A stretch of 64,000 nt of DNA, taken from positions 10,922,283 to 10,986,282 of the forward strand of contig NC_060234.1 of NCBI RefSeq assembly GCF_021155775.2, given 5' to 3'. The notes beneath the pieces are model-generated. The model was given only the letters and a program-made list of their open reading frames with translations, ran no database searches and was not told where the DNA came from. This stretch comes from Neodiprion pinetum. Lineage: Eukaryota; Arthropoda; Insecta; Hymenoptera; Diprionidae. This document shows positions 57,340 through 64,000 of this stretch, piece by piece; position 1 is the first letter of the stretch, and every line of letters starts with the position of its first letter. The translations under genes and the position numbers were made by a program.

Positions 57340-57717
57340 ATGATAAATTTATTGCGTGCGGCGGGATACAAAGCGTACAAGCTGCAGAAACACCAAGAGC
57401 TTCTGCCTGGCGATGCAGGACGACGCCTCATATTTTGCGAACAGACGATGAACATTTATGATCAAAATACGGGGCTCAGAGTGTGCTTCAGTGATGAGAG
57501 CACGGTGTTTTTAGTGGGAATGCCGAATAGGCAGAATACAAGAGCGTGGTCCCAACATAATCCCTATGTTTTCCTTGGAAATCGAACACAGTACCCTGTC
57601 AAGGTCAACATTTGGGTGGATGTTGTCGACGGTCACATTATCGGGCCGTTTTTCATCGACGGAAATCTTAAGGGCGTTGCCTATGCCTCGAAGAGCGCGC
57701 GCAAACAGAGACTCACG
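57340..57717 (+). pseudogene. Mariner/Tc-type transposase, middle fragment
   Basis: Starts in LLRAAGYKAYK, the point where the minus-strand fragment ends. It continues through RLIFCEQTMN, the first catalytic-type segment FSDESTVF, and NIWVDVVDGHIIGPFFIDGNL. It is cut at 57718 by a MITE. It is oriented opposite to the N-terminal fragment. Confidence 0.75.
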
Positions 57718-58003
57718 ATTTTCCTTCTCATTTCCTCATTTTTGAAGATAATTAGGTTCTTAGGGGGTCATTTTGAAGGTAAAGGATAGATCTGTGTCGC
57801 CTTTTTTTGCCGAATTTTCGATTTCGCTTTCAGATTTGCGTAAAACGTACTTGAAAGTACGTTATGTTTGAAGTGAAACACAGCGGACAGTGAATTTTTT
57901 TTCGCAATTCGGCGAAAAAGGCGACACAGATCTATTCTTTATCTTCAAAATGACTCCCTAAGAACCTAAGTATCTTCAAAAATGAGGAAATGAGAAGGAA
58001 AAT
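57718..58003. mobile_element. 286-bp MITE inserted in the mariner fragment
   Basis: Inverted arms of about 85 bp (ATTTTCCTTCTCATTTCC inward) are flanked by CACG at 57714-57717 and 58004-58007. The open mariner frame runs into it and is not resumed. Confidence 0.75.
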
Positions 58004-58242
58004 CACGAAGCATAAAACAACAAATTTTTCGCGCAAAAGGCGGGCGGCTGCTAGCGCCACGACTGCGTTGGCCGGCGACCATGCGAATTATAGGCGAGGA
58101 GAGTAGACTCAACACCCCCCACTACAATTCCCCTCCTTCGAATCCTCGTCGCTCGGCACGTGGATAGTGTTCCGCGCTTTTATTTTTGCTTGTGTTTTTC
58201 TACAGTGTTTTTTATTATTTCGAATCAGTATTTATTCCCGCG

Positions 58243-58332
58243 ATGGCTAAGAAGAGAGGGAATGTGTCTTTGAAGAAGAGGAAACGACCCGGCATAAAGA
58301 TTTTGGCTAAATTTCAGGAAAAAAGGAGGTAA
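58243..58332 (+). CDS. Short basic ORF, possibly a first exon
   Basis: ATG at 58243 in the context CGATGG begins a 29-residue Lys/Arg-rich peptide (MAKKRGNVSLKKRKRPG...). It ends AGG|GTAAAT, so the last codons overlap a plausible splice donor. It follows a GC-rich, TATA-poor upstream region. This could be the first exon of a host or element gene with a nuclear localisation signal; the downstream exons were not found. Confidence 0.3.
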   Translation: MAKKRGNVSLKKRKRPGIKILAKFQEKRR

Positions 58333-58840
58333 ATCGAATTATTTATACGATTGATGGTGCACCCTCTCTGACTTCGAGATTCAATCACTTGAGTACGAAC
58401 AATCGCAGGGCTTTAATTTAAGAAGGTACTTTCAAGAGCCGATAGTGCTGTTCATAAGAGCAGTATACATTCATTCTCTAGTTTTTTTATACATGCGAAA
58501 ATATAAACTAGAATGCATTGTGACGTGTGGTACTAGCCCGGTTTGCATTAGTCGCTAAAATATGTCATCAATTTGTTACGTGTTCAGGTTAAATGATCGA
58601 AATCGATATTCGGCAATTAGCATGAGTGTTTACACTTTGTCGATCATAAGGAATATTCTTATCACTTATTGTGACTACCTAAGTATCCAAGGTAAAATTA
58701 CAATATACCTGACAGAATTTTCCATACAAAGTAAATACGGCGCGTACGTATTAGGCCACTAAAATACGCGCGTTTTGTTTTTATAAATGAACTTGACGTA
58801 ATTCTGGGGTAATCATACATGCACACATTACTTACAAATC
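58333..58840. other. Unassigned stretch
   Basis: No gene recognised beyond a short open frame without features. Confidence 0.35.
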
Positions 58841-59296
58841 AGCCACCTACAAAACTGTCATCAAATCAGATACTACTGCCAAGTATAATTTATTTAGAAA
58901 CTAAAGATGATTTTGATATACTATAACTAATGATGACAAAAAAAAATAATTGAAATCAAAATTGAAATTCAAAAAAAAAAAAAAAAAAATTTGATAAAAA
59001 AAAAAAAAAAATTGGAGTACGTGGTACTTGGCGGGCCCATGTTTATATTGCCATTACAACATTGATATAACTCGACTTGTATTTTCTTGTGCTTGTTTTA
59101 AAAAAGCCCGCCTTTTACCACTATCTCCAATTTTTTTTATTTCAATAAAAATTATTTTTTTTTTTCAATTTCAATTTCGATTTCAATTTTTTTTTTCGTC
59201 ATTATATTAGTTATAGTATATCAAAATCATCATTAGCTTCTAAATAAATTATACTTGGCAGCAGCATCTGATTTGATGACAGTTTTGTAGGTGGCT
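58841..59296. mobile_element. Foldback element with A/T-rich loop flanks
   Basis: The arm starting AGCCACCTACAAAACTGTC (58841) is mirrored by GACAGTTTTGTAGGTGGCT (ending 59296), over about 95 bp, then imperfectly through long A and T runs towards a loop near 59060. No coding content. Confidence 0.75.
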
Positions 59297-60483
59297 GTTA
59301 TGTGGGTGGCTGTCACATTAATATACTTGGGGAAAGGTTTTTGCACCAGAGGTGCTTTTTGGGGATATCAGTACTTTTTGTGGGATTTCGCTTGAACATT
59401 TAAGAATTTTGCTCGCTCGCTGCGCTCGCTCGATAGATTTTTGGAATACAGAATTAATATTTGAGACGAAAATAATCGGTGGAAAAGCCAAGTTAGAGCT
59501 TTCTCATAATTACATGTATCAGGTCCAAGGTCTTCTACACATTACGAATAGGAAGTGGTGCTATTTCATAGTTTGGACGCCAAAGGGATTGATTTTTGAT
59601 AAAATAAAACGTGACGATAAATTCTAGACCGAAAAAATGGAGAATAAATGAGCAGATTTTTTTTACTTTTGTTTGTAACCCGAGATCGTAGATTCTAGAC
59701 GCGCCCGACAACGCTCAATCCGCGAACCCCCTCAAATCATCGAAGCCCAGATAAGGCCGCGCGTAAGAAACGGTAAATTCACGACCGACAGACGACAAAA
59801 CACTGTAATATAAATATATGTACATATGTACATAAATATAATAGCTTTGTATATAGCTTACGTGCAATATTTCTGTGATTTATGTTTAGTTAGTTATATG
59901 TATTACTGTGCTAAAAATTTGCTAGTCATATCGTTATAATTATATATCTGATTATTCATTCCAGGAATACTTTCTGCAGTCGGACCAGACTGCGTGTATA
60001 CCTATATATTATGTAAATATTCGATAGCCTATTTTTTCATTACTATCTGTGACCTGCACTCGTGACGTACTACTTTCCATAGTTTGCGCTTTCTATAGAA
60101 TTTATTTAGCCATGTAATGTACACAATGCTCGATGCTTTGTTATATCAATTTTCTTTATCAAGATTACTGTCATGTTTCACTTATACTGTTTCAATTTAA
60201 TTTCTATGAGATCCTTCTCATACAGATTTCGTGATTATGTTTATTAATTTGAAACGAGTTCAATTTTACTTTTACCATTTTATATTATTTTTTATCATTT
60301 TGTATTTGTTTGGTGCAAACCCGATCATGGTTGGGAGGTAGGGACGGGTTAGGCGGGTCTCTGTTTGATAGCGACCTCCACGTGGTGAGACCTGGGAGAT
60401 TGATGATATTTTCGTTGTTATATCATGAATTTGCTCACAGCTATTCGTTCCATTTTCAATTTAAAATGACCTGTGACGACGTC
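59297..60483. other. Unassigned stretch
   Basis: Contains GCTCGCTCGCTGCGCTCGCT near 59411-59430, a small palindromic repeat, and an open frame of 91 codons (59352-59627) with no recognised domain. The rest is AT-rich. Confidence 0.35.
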
Positions 60484-60614
60484 TGGCCGGTATTCGTAAA
60501 TAGTTACGTATTATTTTCGAGACTGTATTAGGAACAGCTCTCAGCCGATCAAGCTATGCTTTGAGCTGCCTCAAGACAGTCCTGCAAATCGAACCTGACT
60601 ATGAATACCGGCCA
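60484..60614. mobile_element. 131-bp MITE
   Basis: Ends TGGCCGGTATTCG and GAATACCGGCCA are inverted repeats. Such CCGGTATTCAT-type miniature elements are common in insect genomes. TSD not certain. Confidence 0.7.
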
Positions 60615-61179
60615 TTAGACTATTACCAGTCACGTGATCGCATTGCGTAAAAATACGGACGCCGGTGAATATAATTTTCGTTGAAATATGAAGAATGTAT
60701 ATCTATATCAACATACGTATAAGGAATTCTACGTCACGTCAATCAAAAAATGACCTCGTATTTTTTCAATCTATTCATACTTTTTTTCACATGAAATAAA
60801 GGTAAAAAGAATCGACACGCATTTTGGTGTTCGTCCGAATTATGTTTGTTTTCGAAAGTTACAAGACAATCATTCAATTTTGATGCAAAAGGAGCTCGCA
60901 TATATCCGGTTCTATTCGACGTAAAGACATCATTTACAGTGTATTCGGAAGGTGAACGAATAAGCTTTCATAAAAAAAATGCAATGTTGAACATTATTGA
61001 AAATCCCAATTTTTATAAACAATTCAAATGTTTGACGATTTTTACCTCATTAATGACAAGTTTTCGAATTATAAAAAAATAGTTTCGGGTTCCTTATTAA
61101 ATTCTGTATCACTGGTAAATTTTTCAAGTGGAATCTGAAAGGAGTCTACTTTTTTTTCTATTATTCATCAGGTGCTGCG
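60615..61179. other. Unassigned AT-rich stretch
   Basis: The short open frame at 60846-61082 has no recognisable domain. Nothing else is seen. Confidence 0.35.
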
Positions 61180-61335
61180 TCGTGCCGAGCGCGATACACT
61201 GGGCTGTTTAAAAGTATTTGAAACCGAATGCCCGTGAGGGGTGGAAGAGGCTAGCCGCGTCACCCGCCCCACTCCGGCGACAGCTCGGTTGCTCCGTCTC
61301 ACTTGTTTCTTTACCCTCTCTCTCGCCACGGTTAA
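61180..61335 (+). repeat. GC-rich dispersed repeat, copy 2
   Basis: ACACTGGGCTGTTT ... GAAACCG ... GCTCCGTCTCACTTG, in the same order as the minus-strand copy at 24881-25085. Confidence 0.45.
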
Positions 61336-61974
61336 CGCGGGAAGCGGAGTAGCCCGCGCTTTCTAGCTAGGCAACGCCCTTAATGGGGAAAGATATTTGC
61401 AGCTACTCAGGGAGCAGATTACACCTGCAATCAGAGCGATTGACGGGAACGTAAGTACAATTTATTCAAGTTATACCTAGGTAGATTATAAATAATACTA
61501 TTAATGATGATGATGATAACAGTAATGAAGTTAATGATAATAATGTAAGATCGTGGTCCCCCATGTTGACTGAGAAGTTTATGAAAATCACGATGGCCAA
61601 AGTAATTATAAAATGGGCTCAATATGATTTTGCAAGGCGATTGTAGACTGCGATCTTAATTCTTTCAATTATAAATTACAATTGTAATTCGTAAATCAAA
61701 TCCTATCGATTAGGCCCAACACTGGTTGCAGAGCAGTTGACAGGAAATCGAGAGGACCTGGGATCAAATCTCAGTGCAGTTACCCGAAGCTTCGGTTTTC
61801 CAAGATTCTGACAGTAATATTAACAGTAAAATCATCATCATGATTTCATTCATCGTCGATTGAATTATTTCAACAATTACTCATAACAATTGAAAAATAA
61901 GAATTTAAAATGATAATACGAACATCGTTCATAATAATATAAATATTATTCTTTGACTGTATTTTTCAGGGTCC
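61336..61974. other. Unassigned stretch
   Basis: ATGATGATGATAA-type microsatellite near 61504-61520. A weak tRNA-like sequence near 61723-61790 is not convincing. No gene. Confidence 0.35.
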
Positions 61975-62160
61975 AAGAGTATGGTTCCAATAGGATGGGG
62001 CGCCACAACATTTTACGCAACGAGTAAGGGAATACCTCGACCAAGAATTCCCTGATCGCTGGATCGGCAGGGGAAGTCCTACCATACAGTGGCCCGCGCG
62101 GTCCCATGACCTCTCACCACTGGATTACGGCCTACGGCCTTATTTAAGTCCTACCTCAAC
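61975..62160 (+). pseudogene. Mariner/Tc-type transposase, C-terminal fragment
   Basis: With frameshifts it reads as the conserved C-terminal block of these transposases: FxxDGAPQHF, VREYLDQEFPDRWIGRGSP, WPARSHDLSPLDYG. It contains the second catalytic-type Asp (DGAP) and the third (SPLD). It is about 4 kb from the middle fragment and may belong to the same family. Confidence 0.75.
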
Positions 62161-63310
62161 CTAGAAAATAGTCGCTGCTTTTGCTCCTTGGGCCGACAGT
62201 GAGAGTATGATGAACGCGGTGATTCGATCGATGTTCATTATTGTGAACAACCGAATTAAATTACATATTCATAAGATATTGCTAAAAAAAGTATCACTAT
62301 TCGATTTGTGATTTCAAATTATTTGTACACCCTCAGCTTTTTTCTTCACACTTTTGATGTCCTGATTTATTCTTGGTCGCTCAGTTTTTAGTCTACCATA
62401 ACATGTTACAAAAGAAAAGAAAAAAAAAACGATTCAGAGGGATTGACCTGGGATCCTTGTTAATGTAGAAAGTAAAAAATTCAGGCTTGACTGCCAGTTG
62501 TTTCGCCAAGCTGCGTTTCGGTATAACGACGAATTAAGCTGGCGAGATACGCGACGAGTTTGTCGGCAGCGGTGTCGGGGCACAATCGAGCAAGCACTAA
62601 TCCCAGCTTGTCACGGGCATCAGGATTTAATACATCCAATTATGATACGAAGTTCGTTCGACGTTAAATGTAGCGTGTCAGAGGATGTGCGGGTTGTTCC
62701 AAGTCGGAGCGACGAGCGCTGGCTGCGCAGCACCCAGAAGGCTTGACGTGACCGAAATCACCAAGGTTCTGGTTTCCCCGCTCCGCAGGTTGCCCCTCAG
62801 GAAATGTAACCGGTAGCTGAAACTCGTTTAATTCAATGTCCCGACCAAAAGTCGCCATGACATTTATTACGACTCAGCCAATTCTCCCCCGCCTTACTCG
62901 GGGACCCCGATCATCGTCTTCGACTTATTAAACGATCCAAGGTTGGATGGTAGCCAGCATTAATTTTCTTGCTTACCATCCACAATATCCTCTTTGAAAA
63001 TCTCCCCTGAAAAAATCCCCCATTGAAAAAATTCTCACTGCAGAAATTTATATTTTCCTCGTCAATTTAATTTAATCTGTTTTTTAATTTTTTCATTTTT
63101 TTTTTTCTTTGTTTTTTCTGTCATAGATGATTTTATCCTGCGGGGATTTTTATCGGAGAGATTTTCTCTAGCCACCATTTTCTTGGATCTAGGATTAAAC
63201 TCAGACCCCCTGCCGAGGTTTTTTACCACAGAAAGAAACCCCCTTTTCACATTCTCAGGGAGTATAGGCTATCAATTTTTAAGTATAAAACCGCAATACT
63301 AATCAAACAT
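62161..63310. other. Region downstream of the host gene
   Basis: 62480-62940 is GC-richer. A minus-strand frame of 64 codons (62664-62858, MATFGRDIELNEF...) has a good start context but no known domain; it could be a small gene, an upstream exon, or chance. The rest is AT-rich. Confidence 0.3.
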
Positions 63311-63742
63311 TCTTTATTAACAAAACTTTTACCCAGATACCCCATGTATAATACCCAGAATTATTGATTAACAATTTTATCTTTCGTTACAGCTATGCGA
63401 ACTATAGGTAGGTGTATAATATGTACAGAAACGTTTGGCCCATAACCACAAGATCAGAAATAGGAATAAATAAAAGTTACACATTACAATGTTCACACAA
63501 CTGAACGAGTTGCCTTCTTTTATCCACGATCAGTTAAAGTAAGCGTTGAAAATATCATCTAGAGTCAACGTCGAGAGAAATAATTCAGTAGCAACGCTAA
63601 GTCATTTTTCGATAATACACGTCCTCAATGTCGTTTCAGTCTAAGGCGATTCAAAAACTATCGATGGTTAATCTTGATTTCGGTTTGAACGCGGATTGAA
63701 CGCATTTGATCTAATGCGGTAGCGTCATAACTGGTTTACAAT
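63311..63742 (-). other. Probable 3' UTR of the dehydratase gene
   Basis: Minus-strand sequence after the TAG stop. An AATAAA-type polyadenylation signal (TTTATT on plus, about 63311-63316) lies about 430 nt downstream of the stop. Inference from position. Confidence 0.4.
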
Positions 63743-64000
63743 CTAGCACCCTGTGAAGGATCGATCGTCACCGTTTGAAAATTCGGAACTGTTGCCAAAA
63801 ACAACCCTCCTGTAGTTCTTGTAGAGCATTTCCTGTAGCTGTCGGGCGTGATGGGCGTCCCTGGTCTCGCATACGACCTTGACCTCGACGCTGAATATGT
63901 CCGACATGATCCAGGCCCGCTCGTGCATGATGTCTTTTATGGACACCCCGATGTCGGCGACCATCTTGCAGAGCTCGGAGATCCCTCCTGGACGGTCGGA
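63743..64000 (-). CDS. Threonine/serine dehydratase (threonine ammonia-lyase), C-terminal exon
   Basis: The last exon of a host metabolic gene, running off the window edge. The 85 visible residues begin SDRPGGISELCKMVADIGVS and include IKDIMHERAW, SDIFSVEVKVVCETRD and YRRVVFGN. This is the regulatory ACT domain at the C-terminus of PLP-dependent threonine dehydratases, where it binds effector amino acids. The catalytic PLP domain lies beyond 64000. The reading frame is intact through the edge and ends at TAG 63743-63745. It is the only convincing single-copy host gene here and gives the local gene orientation. Serine racemase or serine dehydratase-like paralogues are possible. Confidence 0.75.
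   Translation of the reverse strand, partial: SDRPGGISELCKMVADIGVSIKDIMHERAWIMSDIFSVEVKVVCETRDAHHARQLQEMLYKNYRRVVFGNSSEFSNGDDRSFTGC

Noticed and set aside
61723..61790. Third tRNA-like sequence
   Set aside because: B-box match is weak and no A box or terminator is seen.
1..64000. CRISPR arrays, operons, bacterial promoters or ribosome-binding sites
   Set aside because: None seen; introns, LTR and DNA transposons show eukaryotic nuclear DNA.

Overview
This 64-kb window looks like accessory, transposon-dense nuclear DNA of an insect. The evidence is AT-rich intergenic DNA, GT-AG introns, and decayed Helitron, piggyBac, hAT, P-element (THAP) and mariner genes beside Ty3/gypsy LTR elements. One ordinary host exon sits at the far right edge: the C-terminal ACT domain of a threonine/serine dehydratase, minus strand, 63743-64000. 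A hymenopteran is my guess; nothing here proves the order.

Layout, left to right. 1-1673 is the 3' end of a Helitron (Pif1-type helicase, terminal hairpin, CTAG end). 2222-3563 is a broken piggyBac transposase. 3635-6918 is a 3.3-kb solo LTR that itself carries a piggyBac-type MITE (4595-5160). 7223-8695 is an almost perfect 1.47-kb palindrome. 9269-20137 is a complete, very young gypsy element with 1,971-bp LTRs, a tRNA-Lys primer site, gag, a -1 frameshift heptamer, pol, a third ORF with zinc knuckles, and a polypurine tract. 20.1-26.7 kb holds a non-LTR ORF1 relic, a hAT-type MITE and an old LTR fragment.

26730-38860 may be one large transposon. Its ends are inverted CCCAGG(T/C)AACA flanked by TATA, with subterminal ACGTAA-like repeats. 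It encodes a CACTA/Tnp2-like transposase-domain protein (27929-29749) and, on the same strand, a multi-exon DUF4806-type protein (30993-33731). A second solo LTR of the 3-kb family and a foldback element are nested in it. This is the best candidate here for a poorly described system.

39.7-42.3 kb is a broken hAT transposase gene. 44030-47112 has 46-bp terminal inverted repeats and no transposase. 47.2-55.7 kb holds three solo LTRs and a broken THAP/P-element transposase. 56.7-62.2 kb holds mariner fragments, foldbacks and MITEs. 62.2-64 kb approaches the host gene.

The LTR families share unusual architecture: very long LTRs, an internal PBS-like GGCGCCCAAC about 120-190 bp before the LTR end, a GGTAAGT splice-donor-like site after it, and family-specific arrays of a short motif (CTACCG in one, GCGAYTAGCGC in the other). 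I worked by eye; TSDs, termini and frames were checked base by base, while protein family names rest on motif recognition.
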